Shown: in pieces, positions 7,640 to 15,948 of the stretch
How positions within the stretch are numbered: the first letter of the stretch is position 1
How the letters are laid out: the number at the start of each line of letters is the position of its first letter
Assembly (NCBI GenBank): GCA_964632795.1
Contig: CAZWEZ010000017.1
Span: 1 to 48,515 of the forward strand
DNA length: 48,515 nt
Direction: 5' to 3'
From: CAZWEZ01 sp964632795
Lineage (GTDB): Bacteria > Pseudomonadota > Alphaproteobacteria > Rhodospirillales > 2-02-FULL-58-16
The notes under the pieces: generated by a model
Told to the model about the DNA's origin: nothing
Databases searched by the model: none
Seen by the model: only the letters and a program-made list of their open reading frames with translations
Position numbers and translations under genes: made by a program

Positions 7640-9280
7640 TCAGCGCGCGGCTTCGGAATGAACCGTCCGCCCGCCGACGATGGTGGTCGTCACCCGGATC
7701 TCCTTCAAGGCGTCGACGGGAACCTCGAAGGGGTCGTCCGACAGCACGATCAGGTCGGCCAGCTTGCCCGGTTCGATCGACCCCTTGATCCGTTCCTCGA
7801 ACCCGGCGAAAGCCGAGAAGGTGGTGTAGAGGCGGACGGCGTCGATCACGCTCAGGCCCTCCTCGGGGCATATCTCGCGGCCGCTCCGGGTCTTGCGGGC
7901 GACCGCGCACCAGATGCTCCACCACGGGTTCAGGGCCTCGGGCTCGGTGCCCATGCTGTCCGAGTTGCCGGGCGGCATGAACCCCATCTCCAACAGGGTC
8001 CGGTAGGGGACCGCCTTGTCCCCGGGCTTGGCGGTTTCCAGCCAGTCGTCGCCGTACCAGCCGAGCGAGCTGTAGGGGGTCGGCACCGGGATGATCCCCA
8101 GGGCCTTGAGCCGGGCCAGCCCCTGGGGCCAGTAGTCGCCGGCGAAGTGTTCGATCCGGTGGCGGTGGTCGGCGCGCGGGGTGTCGGCCAGGGCCGCCTC
8201 GACGGCGTCGATGGCCATTACCTGGCCGTCGCGCGTGGTGGCGTGCATCATCATCCGGATGCCGGCGCGGTGGGCGGTGGCGACCAGCCCGTTGAGGGTT
8301 TCCTGGTCGATGCGCGGCCATTGGCGGGCGACGCCGTGGTTGTCGCGTCCTTCGACATCGGTGAACAGCTTGGCGCTGCCGAACTTGATCCACTCGTTGC
8401 CGAAACCGCTGCGCAGGCCCAGCTTGGCCAGGCCGTCCATGTCCAGGGTCTTGTACATCCCCCACACGCAGGGGCACAACTGGACGCGCAGGGGCAGCGT
8501 CCCCTCGTGGTACAGGTCCTGGTATATCCGCGAGCTGTCGGACCAGCTGGTGAACTCGTGAATGCCGGTGACGCCGAACCGCGACGCCTCCCGGCAGGTC
8601 TCCAGGATCGCCCCCTTGAGCGCCTCGTAGGGCCACGGGTTGCGCATCCTGAACACCCAGTCGTTGCACTCGTTGACGACACCGGTGGGCTCGCGGCTCG
8701 ACGGATCGCGGACCACCCGGCCGCCGGGCGAGTGAGCGTCCATCTCGGTTTGGGTGGGTCCATCGGCGGTGATCCCGGCGACCGCCAGCGCCCGGCTGTT
8801 GAGGATCTGGGTGTGGGCGCTGTAGCGGATCATCGCCGGGTGGTCGGGGGCCGCCGCGTCGAGCTCCCGGCGGCTCGGCGAGTTGCCGTCGTCGGCCAGG
8901 GCGAACCGGCCCTGGCCGATGATCCATTGTCCCTTGGGCGTCTTTCGGGCCTCGGCGGCGATCCAGTCGATGATCTCCTGGCGGGTGTTGGCCGCCTCGT
9001 TGACGGCGACGTATTCGACCGGCGGGATGTGGCAGCTCCCGGCCAGCTTGGTGTGGGTTGCCGTGCAGTCGATGTGGACGTGGGCGTCGATGAACCCGGG
9101 CAGGACCACGCGGCCCTCGAGGTCCATGGTTTCCGTCTCCGGGCCACTCAGCGGCTCGAGGTCGGTGGCGGTCCCCGTGGCGACGATGCGTTCGCCACTC
9201 AGGGCCACCGCCTCGACGGTGGACCCGGCTCGATCCATGGTGACGATCCGGCCGTTGACCAGGATCCGGTCGGCCGGCAT
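7640..9280 (-). CDS. amidohydrolase family protein (amidohydrolase 3, YtcJ-like)
   Basis: 546 aa from the ATG at 9280; a TTG four codons upstream overlaps the previous gene's stop and is less likely. The protein opens ADRILVNGRIVTMD and ends with the GSIEPGKLADLIVLSDDPF beta-sandwich strand, both standard for the family. H67 and H69 (PGFIDAHVHID) start the metal site; further candidates are His in IRMMMHATTRDG, in DHRHRIEHFA and an Asp in PGNSDSMGTEP, in the expected order. It is predicted to hydrolyse an amide or related C-N bond; substrate unknown. It begins 4 bases after the cupin stop, the last gene of a GFA/cupin/amidohydrolase operon, and is not closely similar to the amidohydrolase end at 1-261. 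Confidence 0.88.
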   Translation of the reverse strand: MPADRILVNGRIVTMDRAGSTVEAVALSGERIVATGTATDLEPLSGPETETMDLEGRVVLPGFIDAHVHIDCTATHTKLAGSCHIPPVEYVAVNEAANTRQEIIDWIAAEARKTPKGQWIIGQGRFALADDGNSPSRRELDAAAPDHPAMIRYSAHTQILNSRALAVAGITADGPTQTEMDAHSPGGRVVRDPSSREPTGVVNECNDWVFRMRNPWPYEALKGAILETCREASRFGVTGIHEFTSWSDSSRIYQDLYHEGTLPLRVQLCPCVWGMYKTLDMDGLAKLGLRSGFGNEWIKFGSAKLFTDVEGRDNHGVARQWPRIDQETLNGLVATAHRAGIRMMMHATTRDGQVMAIDAVEAALADTPRADHRHRIEHFAGDYWPQGLARLKALGIIPVPTPYSSLGWYGDDWLETAKPGDKAVPYRTLLEMGFMPPGNSDSMGTEPEALNPWWSIWCAVARKTRSGREICPEEGLSVIDAVRLYTTFSAFAGFEERIKGSIEPGKLADLIVLSDDPFEVPVDALKEIRVTTTIVGGRTVHSEAAR

Positions 9281-9284
9281 CGAC

Positions 9285-9731
9285 CTATCCAACTTTGTCC
9301 AGCCGGCGCGTGATGCCGGGGGGCTCGGTCATTACGTAGAAGAACTTGCCCGGCGTCGTCCCGGTGTTCTTGACCTTGTACTTCCAGCCGGTGGGGTAGT
9401 AGGCGCAGTCGCCGACGACCAGGGTGCGGGTGTGGTCGAGGTTGGCGGCATCGGTTCCCCACCACAGGGTGAATTCGCCCTCGAGGATGTAATAGAACTC
9501 GTCGGCCGGGCCGTACTGGTGCAGGGCCGTGCCGTCGTCCTCCTCTTCGAGCGCGAAGACGCAGGTCTCGTCGCCCGGCGCCATGTGACAGACGCCGACG
9601 CCGCAGACGTCGTCGATGTCGTACAGGCGCTTGATGGGCACCGTGATGTAGTGGCTGTCGTCGTGGCCGGGTCCGACCATCTTGACGTCGCGTTCGTTGA
9701 CAAACTGTGGTTCGACGAATTTTGCGCACAT
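9285..9731 (-). CDS. cupin domain protein
   Basis: 148 aa. A cupin with motif 1 in LHQYGPADEFYYILEGEFTL and motif 2 in VGDCAYYPTGWKYKVKNTG, so at least His, Glu and Tyr positions that could bind a metal are present. The N-terminal region contains another half barrel (THYITVPIKRLYDIDDV-like). The start at 9731 is preceded by AGGGAGA six bases away; the longer open frame upstream overlaps the GFA gene and has no support. It lies second in an operon, 14 bases after the GFA-fold gene and 4 bases before the amidohydrolase. A role in processing the amidohydrolase substrate or product is inferred. Confidence 0.82.
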   Translation of the reverse strand: MCAKFVEPQFVNERDVKMVGPGHDDSHYITVPIKRLYDIDDVCGVGVCHMAPGDETCVFALEEEDDGTALHQYGPADEFYYILEGEFTLWWGTDAANLDHTRTLVVGDCAYYPTGWKYKVKNTGTTPGKFFYVMTEPPGITRRLDKVG

Positions 9732-9745
9732 GTCGGTTCTCCCTG

Positions 9746-10198
9746 TCAGCCTTCGGTGGCCGGACCCTTGAGGTAGGGTTCCTCGTTGTCGCTGGCCTTC
9801 AAGCGGGGTAGGGAATCGGCGACGTCGAACCACTCGATGCGCTCCCCGTGGTAATAATGGATAGTCGGAACCAGAGCCGAGGGGTCGTCGAAAGTGCTGA
9901 TGTGGAACTCGACGATCGGCCCCAGCTCGCCGCCGTCACCCTCCCAGGTCAGCGGCGTCCCGCAGTCGCCGCAATAGGCGCGTCCGACCCCGGGCGAGGA
10001 TTGGTAGATCTTCCTCTGGCCCTTGGTGAACTCCACCTGGTCCAGCTTGTAGCCGGCCAGCGTCACCACCGGCGCCCCGGTGTGCTTGCGGCAGCTTTGA
10101 CAATGGCAGTGGCTGACCAAGAACGGGGCGCCGGTGGTCTCGTAGCGCATCGCCCCGCACATGCATCCGCCGCTCGCCTTGTCGGTCGTCTTTCCCAT
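9746..10198 (-). CDS. GFA family (CENP-V/GFA domain) zinc protein
   Basis: 150 aa. The zinc ligands of the GFA fold are complete: GGCMCGAMRY near residue 11, SHCHCQSCRKHTG near residue 29 and AYCGDCGTPL near residue 75. This family is named for glutathione-dependent formaldehyde-activating enzyme, but most members have no shown enzyme activity and are often found with catabolic operons. The start is preceded by GGAGGG. It is the first gene of a three-gene operon with a cupin and an amidohydrolase. A formaldehyde or thiol-adduct role is possible but not supported by anything beyond family membership. Confidence 0.88.
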   Translation of the reverse strand: MGKTTDKASGGCMCGAMRYETTGAPFLVSHCHCQSCRKHTGAPVVTLAGYKLDQVEFTKGQRKIYQSSPGVGRAYCGDCGTPLTWEGDGGELGPIVEFHISTFDDPSALVPTIHYYHGERIEWFDVADSLPRLKASDNEEPYLKGPATEG

Positions 10199-10576
10199 GT
10201 CGCCCTCCCCGGGATATTCATTCCCGCCTATTCGATGATGATGTAATACTTCCCGAGGGTCTCGGCGTGGCCGATCTCCCGGGATCGCCGTCAGGACGCA
10301 TCCCGATGGCTTTGCGGCTCATCCGCTCACTCCATGGTTTCAGCCGACAGTACCCAGTTTTCACCGCCATTGGAATAATTTCCCCCGTCCGGAGCCGTCT
10401 TCCGATTGGTCGCCAATATGAGGTAAAGCCGACGTCGCGGCCATGTTCGAGCGCTTGCAGGGGAGAATGGATCGCCGGTATCGCCGAGCCGACGAAAACC
10501 CCAGCCAGCCAAAACTACCGCGAGAGCGGTTTGGTCCAATGAGACATGGCGGACTTGGGAAAGTTCTTGATGCGCT
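10199..10576. other. intergenic stretch with one remnant
   Basis: Apart from the cupin-end remnant at 10228-10290, I see no gene in this stretch. Frames such as 10267-10542 (+) and 10327-10539 (-) have no ribosome site and no recognisable sequence. Confidence 0.5.
10228..10290 (-). pseudogene. cupin 3'-end remnant
   Basis: On the minus strand the last ~18 codons before a TAG at 10228-10230 read EIGHAETLGKYYIIIE, matching the end of the cupin at 4451-4816 (WEITETLLKYYVIVE). An in-frame TGA lies at 10291-10293, so only the C-terminal tip survives. It sits immediately upstream of the GFA operon. Confidence 0.6.
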
Positions 10577-12094
10577 CTAATCCCCCAGATGCACCCAGAC
10601 CGATTTCGTCTGCGTATGGTGCATCATGGTTTCCAAGCATTTGTCGCGGCCGAAGCCCGATTGCTTGTAGCCGCCCCACGGCTGGGTCATGTCGCCGTGA
10701 TCGAAACAGTTGATCCAGACGACGCCGGCTTCGATGTCACGAGCGAATTTATGGGCGGTGTCGATATCGCTGGTCCACACCGCGGCGGCGAGGCCGAAGA
10801 TGCTGTCGTTGGCGATCTCTATCGCCTGCTCCATGTCCTTGAACGCAATGACGGCGCCGACGGGGCCGAATATCTCTTCGCGTGCGATGCGCATCGAATT
10901 ATCGACGCCGGTAAAAAGGGTTGGCGCAACGTAAGCGCCCCTTTCACAGTCTTTCGAAAGTTCCTGGAGGTAGGCCAGGTTGGCGCCCTCGTCCTTGCCG
11001 ATATCTATGTATCTCAGCACACGCTGTTGCTGCTCGGTCGTCACCATCGGTCCCATGGTGGTTTTCGGATTCAGGGGATCTCCGGGCACGAACGCGGTTT
11101 TCGATTTCTCGATGAAGCGCTCGATGAAGTCGTCTTCGATCTTCTTGTCGACCAGCAGGCGCGAACCGGCGTTGCAAACTTCACCCTGGTTGCCGTAGAT
11201 GCCGTTGACCGCGTATTTGACGGCGGTGTCCAAGTCCGCCGTGTCGGCCAGGATTACCTGCGGCGTCTTGCCTCCGCATTCCGTCGTCACTCGTTTCATG
11301 TTCGACTGGCCGGCATAGACCATCATCAGCTTGCCGATCTCGACCGAGCCGGTGAACCCGATCTTGTCGACATCCATATGGAGCGCCAGCGCCTTTCCGG
11401 CCTCCTCGCCGAGACCTTGGACGACGTTGAAAACGCCCGCCGGTCCGCCGGCCTCGATGAACAACCGGGCCATCAGAGCGGCGCTCAGCGGCGATTGCTC
11501 GGCCGGCTTCAGGACCACCGTGTTGCCGGCCGCCAGCGCCGGGGCGACCTTCCACGCCGCCATCAGCAACGGATAGTTCCACGGCACGATGCAACCGATC
11601 ACGCCGATCGGCTGGCGTAGGATGTAATGCAGCGCGTCCGCCGCCGTGTTGGTGACCGCGCCTTCGATCTTGTCGATGGTCTCGCCAAAATACCGGAACG
11701 TCAGGGCCGCGGAAGGGACGTCGCTTTTGAGCATGGCGGAAATCGGCTTGCCCATATCCAGGGTATCTATGAGTGCGAATTCCTTGGCGTGTTGGTTGAT
11801 CAGTTCCGCGTATGTGTAAAGGATTTCCATGCGGCCGCGGGGTTCCATGCGCGACCAGACGCCGCTTTTGAACGCTTTTCTGGCCGCTGCGACGGCGGCG
11901 TCGACGTCGGCCTCCTGTCCGCGGGCGACCTCGGCGATGACTTCACCGGTCGTCGGGTTGATGGATTCAAAAACGTCGCCGCCCTTGGATTTGACGAATT
12001 TCCCGTCGATGAAACAGCCGGTTTCGACCTTCAGGTCCGCGGCCCGTTTTTTCCAGTCCGCGTGTTTCAGTGTCAGCGCCGATTCGACATTCAT
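10577..12094 (-). CDS. NAD(P)-dependent aldehyde dehydrogenase
   Basis: 505 aa, the normal ALDH length. The catalytic Glu272 (VTTECGGK) and Cys307 (GEVCNAGSR) are present, as is the cofactor-binding segment PWNYPLLMAAWKVAPALAAG and KIGFTGSVEIGK. The closest named groups are gamma-glutamyl-gamma-aminobutyraldehyde and betaine/aminobutyraldehyde dehydrogenases, to judge from the N-terminus and the QPWGGYKQSGFGRD end. A polyamine-derived aldehyde would fit the agmatinase-family gene 5 kb away, but this is inference. The start at 12094 follows GGAGGGAAGAAG; the longer frame to 12175 lacks such a site. The gene appears monocistronic. Confidence 0.92.
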   Translation of the reverse strand: MNVESALTLKHADWKKRAADLKVETGCFIDGKFVKSKGGDVFESINPTTGEVIAEVARGQEADVDAAVAAARKAFKSGVWSRMEPRGRMEILYTYAELINQHAKEFALIDTLDMGKPISAMLKSDVPSAALTFRYFGETIDKIEGAVTNTAADALHYILRQPIGVIGCIVPWNYPLLMAAWKVAPALAAGNTVVLKPAEQSPLSAALMARLFIEAGGPAGVFNVVQGLGEEAGKALALHMDVDKIGFTGSVEIGKLMMVYAGQSNMKRVTTECGGKTPQVILADTADLDTAVKYAVNGIYGNQGEVCNAGSRLLVDKKIEDDFIERFIEKSKTAFVPGDPLNPKTTMGPMVTTEQQQRVLRYIDIGKDEGANLAYLQELSKDCERGAYVAPTLFTGVDNSMRIAREEIFGPVGAVIAFKDMEQAIEIANDSIFGLAAAVWTSDIDTAHKFARDIEAGVVWINCFDHGDMTQPWGGYKQSGFGRDKCLETMMHHTQTKSVWVHLGD

Positions 12095-12161
12095 CTTCTT
12101 CCCTCCATCGCGGTCAATTGAGAGGTGTTGTTGGTATCGCGCGGCAAACAGACCGTGCAGC

Positions 12162-12377
12162 ATGATGATGGACAACGAAACCAGTATGGTGATCGTGCCG
12201 ACGGCGCTGATTTCCGGTGCAATTCAGCGCTATCGCGTCGGCCGGATATACATGGGCAGGGTGTTGTCGGGTGTCAACGGCGGAGCAAAATTGGTCCACT
12301 CGAAGTGCCATGTCGCGCCGCTTGGCGCCGTCGAGGAGACGGCGGCGACCTACGAAACCATCCTCGACGCGGAATAG
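12162..12377 (+). CDS. doubtful small hypothetical protein
   Basis: A 71-codon frame with three ATGs at its start. The product (MVIVPTALISGAIQRYRVG in its first third) shows no known motif. There is no clear ribosome site, and the frame is divergent from the aldehyde dehydrogenase. It may be non-coding; listed because codon choice is not obviously random. Confidence 0.2.
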   Translation: MMMDNETSMVIVPTALISGAIQRYRVGRIYMGRVLSGVNGGAKLVHSKCHVAPLGAVEETAATYETILDAE

Positions 12378-12382
12378 CCCCC

Positions 12383-12437
12383 CTACCCCATGGCGGCTAG
12401 CCATGATACGGGTAGGCCGCCGACGAGGCGGCGGGGA
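12383..12437 (-). pseudogene. radical SAM gene 3'-end remnant
   Basis: On the minus strand this reads LPVSWLAAMG then a stop, nearly the same as the LPVSWLAAML end of the radical SAM gene at 13738-14691. DNA identity with 13744-13791 is roughly 80% over ~48 bases. Nothing else of the gene is present upstream. The remnant and the intact gene lie 1.35 kb apart in the same orientation. Confidence 0.65.
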
Positions 12438-12494
12438 CCGTCGTGCGTGCGGCACGGGGTACGCCCGATGGCCCTACCCGAGGAATCGACCCTA

Positions 12495-13184
12495 ATGAGA
12501 CTGAATTTCATTCCCCTGGTGACGACCTTGCTGCCCGCCGTCGCCGTTCACGTCTGCTATCTTCTGGCCGCCTATCTAGGCCATTTCTCGTGGTGCTTTC
12601 CTTATTTCCCGGACTGCGTATCCATCAGCGCTACCGGGCGTCATAGTCCCGAGAGCTTCGTTTTCCGGGCGGCGATGATCCCCACCGCCGTCTTCATGAT
12701 GATCTACTGGAAGCTCAGCTTGGAGTGGCTCAAGACGCTGGGAACGCGAATGACCCGGCTCAACCGCGGCATGTTGTGGCTCGGGATGGCGGCGGGTCTT
12801 GGCCTGTTCGTTTATGCCAGCGTATTGGGTGAGGTGGGCCAGCTGTACCGCCTGCAGCGTCGCATCGGTATGATACTTTTCTACATCTTCACTTACCTCG
12901 CCCAACTCCTGATGACCGTCCAGATCGTGTCGGTGGTGAGAACGCGGGGCGCACCGATATCGGTGCCAACGTTCCGGAGCCTCGTGGCGATCTGTGGCGC
13001 CGTCGCCATCCTGGGGGCGATCAGCCTCTTGTCCTGGGCGTTTTATGATGATTACCGCCGCTACGAGGATGCGTTCGAATGGGGGCTCACGCTCCTGATC
13101 CTGGCGCACGTCTTCGTCACCCACTTCGCCTGGCGGGACAGCGGCTTTCGGGCACGCTTCACGATCTCCGAGAAGCGATCCTGA
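12495..13184 (+). CDS. multi-pass membrane protein (Frag1/DRAM-like)
   Basis: 229 aa from the ATG at 12495, chosen because GAGGA lies ten bases upstream; an ATG at 12468 is an alternative. About six hydrophobic helices: FIPLVTTLLPAVAVHVCYLL, AAMIPTAVFMMIYW, MLWLGMAAGLGLFVYAS, MILFYIFTYLAQLLM, LVAICGAVAILGAISLLSW and WGLTLLILAHVFVTH. The segment between helices 1 and 2 (CVSISATGRHSPESFVFR) resembles the P.IS..G...PE..vF signature of the Frag1/DRAM/Sfk1 family, whose bacterial members have no known role. The N-terminus could act as a signal anchor. It is convergent with the small secreted protein gene, without operon partners. Confidence 0.7.
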   Translation: MRLNFIPLVTTLLPAVAVHVCYLLAAYLGHFSWCFPYFPDCVSISATGRHSPESFVFRAAMIPTAVFMMIYWKLSLEWLKTLGTRMTRLNRGMLWLGMAAGLGLFVYASVLGEVGQLYRLQRRIGMILFYIFTYLAQLLMTVQIVSVVRTRGAPISVPTFRSLVAICGAVAILGAISLLSWAFYDDYRRYEDAFEWGLTLLILAHVFVTHFAWRDSGFRARFTISEKRS

Positions 13185-13243
13185 CCGGCGGTTTTGGCCG
13201 GAAATGCGAGAGGGGCCGCGACGGCGTAGCTCCGCCGTGAGGC

Positions 13244-13594
13244 TCAATCAGGCTTGCCGCAAACCTTCAGACCGCCATCGAGGTGCAGCTCCACCGTTGA
13301 ACCGGCGGGGCATCTGGTGTCGCCGAAAACGAGGGGTTCGGGGATGGTGCAACGGGCGATAGCGCCGTTTTCATGCTGCACCAGCACCGAGTTCCGGGCG
13401 CAGACGATCCGCTCGCCCTTGGCGGTCCAGAACTGATGGTCGGCCTCGATCCGGCACGACTTGATGCCGCCTCCGGGAAAGAACTGGAAGGTTCCGACGT
13501 GGCATTGCAAGGCCCGGGCATCGGTCGGTACCGTCTGGGCTACGGTCCATGCCACGGCGGCGAGGGCGATGGTGGTGGAAAATGACCTTTTCAT
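13244..13594 (-). CDS. small secreted hypothetical protein
   Basis: 116 aa. The start MKRSFSTTIALAAVAWTVAQ followed by Ala-rich residues is a standard Sec signal peptide, probably cut near DARA-LQC. The mature part has five or six cysteines (CHVG, KSCRIEA, VCARN, RCTIPE, RCPAG, VCGKPD), so a disulfide-bonded periplasmic domain is likely. No family is recognised. The ATG at 13594 has GAGGA nine bases upstream; a longer open frame to 13759 extends into intergenic DNA without support. Monocistronic; convergent with the preceding membrane protein gene. Confidence 0.65.
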   Translation of the reverse strand: MKRSFSTTIALAAVAWTVAQTVPTDARALQCHVGTFQFFPGGGIKSCRIEADHQFWTAKGERIVCARNSVLVQHENGAIARCTIPEPLVFGDTRCPAGSTVELHLDGGLKVCGKPD

Positions 13595-13737
13595 GGTTTC
13601 GAATCCTCGATCGTAATGCCTTGGTCTCTTGCCAATCCATCTTATACCAAGATGCACTGAAAGCAGTCGGCCGTTGACCGCACTCACCTTGACGTCCAAA
13701 TGGGCGTTTGATACCAGCGGGGTTTCCCGCGCACGCC

Positions 13738-14691
13738 CTAAAGCATGGCGGCCAGCCATGATACGGGCAGGCGGTCGTCGAGGCGGCGCAGGCCGAAGCG
13801 CTCGGCCAGCCGGTAGGCCTGGCGCATCTCCTCGGGCGACGGGCCGCGGCCGAGTTCGGGGAACTCGCCGGCCCGGTAGCAGGGGCGGTACTGGGCCATC
13901 AGGTTGAGGTAGGTGTTCGGTGACACCTCCTCGACCAGGAACCGCAGCACGTCGCCGGTGCCGGCCAGGCCGCCGGGCAGGACCAGGTGGCGGACCAGCA
14001 GCCCGCGCCGCGCCACCCCCTCCTCATCCAGGTCCAGGTCGCCGACCTGGCGGTGCATCTCGCGCACCGCCGCCCGGTTGACGGCGACGTAGTCGCGGAC
14101 CTTGGAGTACTTCCTGGCGAGCGTCGAGTCCGCGTACTTGACGTCGGGCATGTAGATGTCGATCACCCCGTCGAGCAGCTCCAGCGCCTCAGGGCTGTCG
14201 AAGCCGCCGGTGTTGTAGACCAGCGGCAGCCGCAGGCCGGCCTCGGCGGCGATCGCCAGCGCCTCCAGGATCTGGGCCACCACGTGGCTGGGGCTGACGA
14301 AGTTGATGTTGTGGCAGCCCTGGACCTGGAGGGCGAGCATCATCGAGGCCAGGATGCGCCCGGTGACCTTGCCCCCGCTCCCCTTCCAGCTGATGTCCCA
14401 GTTCTGGCAGAACAGGCAGCGCAGGTTGCACCAGGCGAAGAAGACGGTGCCCGAGCCCCGGCTGCCCCGGAGCGGGTTCTCCTCGCCGTGGTGGGGGCCC
14501 GACGAACTGACCACCGCGTGGACCCCGGTCCGGCAGACGGCGCCCTTGACGGTCCGCAGGCGGTCGATGCGGCAGTAGCGGGCGCACAGGTCGCAGTCCT
14601 CCAGCCGCCGCCGCGCCCGGCGCGCCCTGTCGGCGAGTTCGCCCGAACGCCACAGCGCCAGATAGGCCGGCTCGAAGGCCCCGCCCGTCAT
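13738..14691 (-). CDS. radical SAM protein, pyruvate formate-lyase-activase-like
   Basis: 317 aa from the ATG at 14691. The 4Fe-4S ligands of the SAM site are in WCNLRCLFCQNWDISW (CX3CX2C). An N-terminal cysteine cluster, CDLCARYCRIDR and VCRTG, resembles the extra region of the PflA-related group often annotated as radical SAM proteins linked to AmmeMemoRadiSam systems. SPSHVVAQILEAL and YNTGGFDSPEALELLDG follow the usual TIM-barrel order. The reaction is unknown; no partner gene (such as AMMECR1 or MEMO) is present here. The start MTGGAFEPAYLALWRSGEL is typical for the group. A remnant of its 3' end lies at 12383-12437. Confidence 0.85.
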   Translation of the reverse strand: MTGGAFEPAYLALWRSGELADRARRARRRLEDCDLCARYCRIDRLRTVKGAVCRTGVHAVVSSSGPHHGEENPLRGSRGSGTVFFAWCNLRCLFCQNWDISWKGSGGKVTGRILASMMLALQVQGCHNINFVSPSHVVAQILEALAIAAEAGLRLPLVYNTGGFDSPEALELLDGVIDIYMPDVKYADSTLARKYSKVRDYVAVNRAAVREMHRQVGDLDLDEEGVARRGLLVRHLVLPGGLAGTGDVLRFLVEEVSPNTYLNLMAQYRPCYRAGEFPELGRGPSPEEMRQAYRLAERFGLRRLDDRLPVSWLAAML

Positions 14692-14820
14692 CCGCCGCCG
14701 CCCCCTTTCACGCTCTCCACATGGGCCAATGGTCCTCAGCGACAAGGATAGCAGATACCGGCCTTCGATGGGTCTTCGATGACGGAATACGATGCCGTGA
14801 CGTTTTTTGTTAGGAATGCA

Positions 14821-14849
14821 TTGCAATCACATTAGGGCACCTCTATAAT
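14821..14849 (+). promoter_or_regulatory. sigma-70-like promoter of the iron ABC operon
   Basis: A -35-like TTGCAA at 14821-14826, a 17-base spacer and a perfect TATAAT at 14844-14849. Transcription would start near 14856, giving a ~45-base leader to the ATG at 14901. Confidence 0.6.
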
Positions 14850-14852
14850 ACC

Positions 14853-14867
14853 CATAATCTAATTATG
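14853..14867. promoter_or_regulatory. palindromic candidate operator (CATAATCTAATTATG)
   Basis: A perfect 6-3-6 palindrome lying just after the -10 box and over the expected start of transcription, the usual place for a repressor. Given the ferric transporter downstream, a Fur/Irr/RirA-type regulator is likely, but the motif is not a textbook box for any of them. Confidence 0.5.
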
Positions 14868-14900
14868 ACTATCAATCTCACCCAATATTGGAGGGAAGGG

Positions 14901-15944
14901 ATGCCAACGACGCGGGCGATTGCCCTTTGGATTGCCTTGACGATCCCGGCCGTGAGCGGCCTCGGAGCGGCCCCCGCCGCCGCCGACGGCGGCGAGGTCA
15001 ACCTGTATTCATACCGCCAGCCGTTCCTGATGAAGCCCCTGCTCGACGCCTTCAGCGAGCGGACAGGGATCCGGGTCAACGTGGTCTACGCCAAGAAGGG
15101 GTTGATCGAGAGGCTCAAGGCGGAGGGCATCAACAGCCCCGCCGACGCCGTGCTGGCCGCCGACATCGGGCGCCTCGACGACCTGGTCGCGGCCGACCTG
15201 GTGCAGCCGGTGGACTCCCCGGTGCTGGCCGCCAACATCCCGCCCCGGTACCGCCACCCCGATGGCCTGTGGTTCGGGCTGACCACCCGGGCCCGGGTCA
15301 TCTACGCCTCCAAGGACCGGGTCCGGGCCGGCGAGGTGGAGACCTACGAGGACCTGGCGGCGTCGCGCTTCAAGGGCCGGGTGTGCAGCCGCTCGGGCAA
15401 GCACGCCTACAACGTCTCGCTGCTGGCCTCGCTGATCGCCGCCAACGGCGTCCGGGCGGCCGAGGCCTGGGCGCGCGGCCTCAAGGCCAACCTGGCCCGC
15501 AAGCCCCAGGGCAACGACCGCGCCCAGGTCAAGGCGATCAAGGAGGGCGAATGCGACGTCGCGCTCGGCAACAGCTACTACATGGGCAAGATGGCGACCA
15601 ACGACAAGAAGCCCGAGCAGAAGGAATGGGCGGCCGCCGTCGTCATCGTGTTCCCCAACCGCCAGGGACGCGGAACCCACGTCAACATCAGCGGCGCCGC
15701 GGTGACCAGGAGCGCCAAAAACCGCGATGGCGCGGTCAAGTTGATCGAGTTCCTGAGCGGCGACTTCGCCCAGCGGATCTACGCCGAGCAGAACTTCGAA
15801 TACCCGGTCAAGGCCGGCGTCCCGCTCCATCCCCTGGTCGCCTCGTGGGGCGACTTCAAGGCCGACACCGCCCATCTGGCCGACGTCGCCGGGTACCGCA
15901 CCGAGGCCTCCAAGATCATGGACCGGGTCGGCTTCGACCACTGA
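14901..15944 (+). CDS. fbpA: ferric iron ABC transporter, periplasmic binding protein
   Basis: 347 aa. The start ATG follows GGAGGGAAGGG; the Met 12 codons upstream lacks a site. Signal peptide to about AAPAAADGGE. The mature part begins VNLYSYRQPFLMKPLLDAF, as in FbpA/FutA/AfuA proteins. The iron-binding tyrosine pair is in GNSYYMGKM, and VCSRSGKHAYNVS and VNISGAAVTRSAKN are family-conserved. It should bind Fe3+ in the periplasm and deliver it to the fused permease encoded 4 bases downstream. The promoter and palindrome upstream suggest iron-responsive repression. Symbol used in the FbpA sense; FutA/AfuA is equivalent. Confidence 0.93.
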   Translation: MPTTRAIALWIALTIPAVSGLGAAPAAADGGEVNLYSYRQPFLMKPLLDAFSERTGIRVNVVYAKKGLIERLKAEGINSPADAVLAADIGRLDDLVAADLVQPVDSPVLAANIPPRYRHPDGLWFGLTTRARVIYASKDRVRAGEVETYEDLAASRFKGRVCSRSGKHAYNVSLLASLIAANGVRAAEAWARGLKANLARKPQGNDRAQVKAIKEGECDVALGNSYYMGKMATNDKKPEQKEWAAAVVIVFPNRQGRGTHVNISGAAVTRSAKNRDGAVKLIEFLSGDFAQRIYAEQNFEYPVKAGVPLHPLVASWGDFKADTAHLADVAGYRTEASKIMDRVGFDH

Positions 15945-15948
15945 TCCC

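Noticed and set aside
12114..12455. A 113-codon minus-strand frame
   Set aside because: Arg/His-rich, no motif, overlaps the radical SAM remnant in a different frame; regarded as chance.
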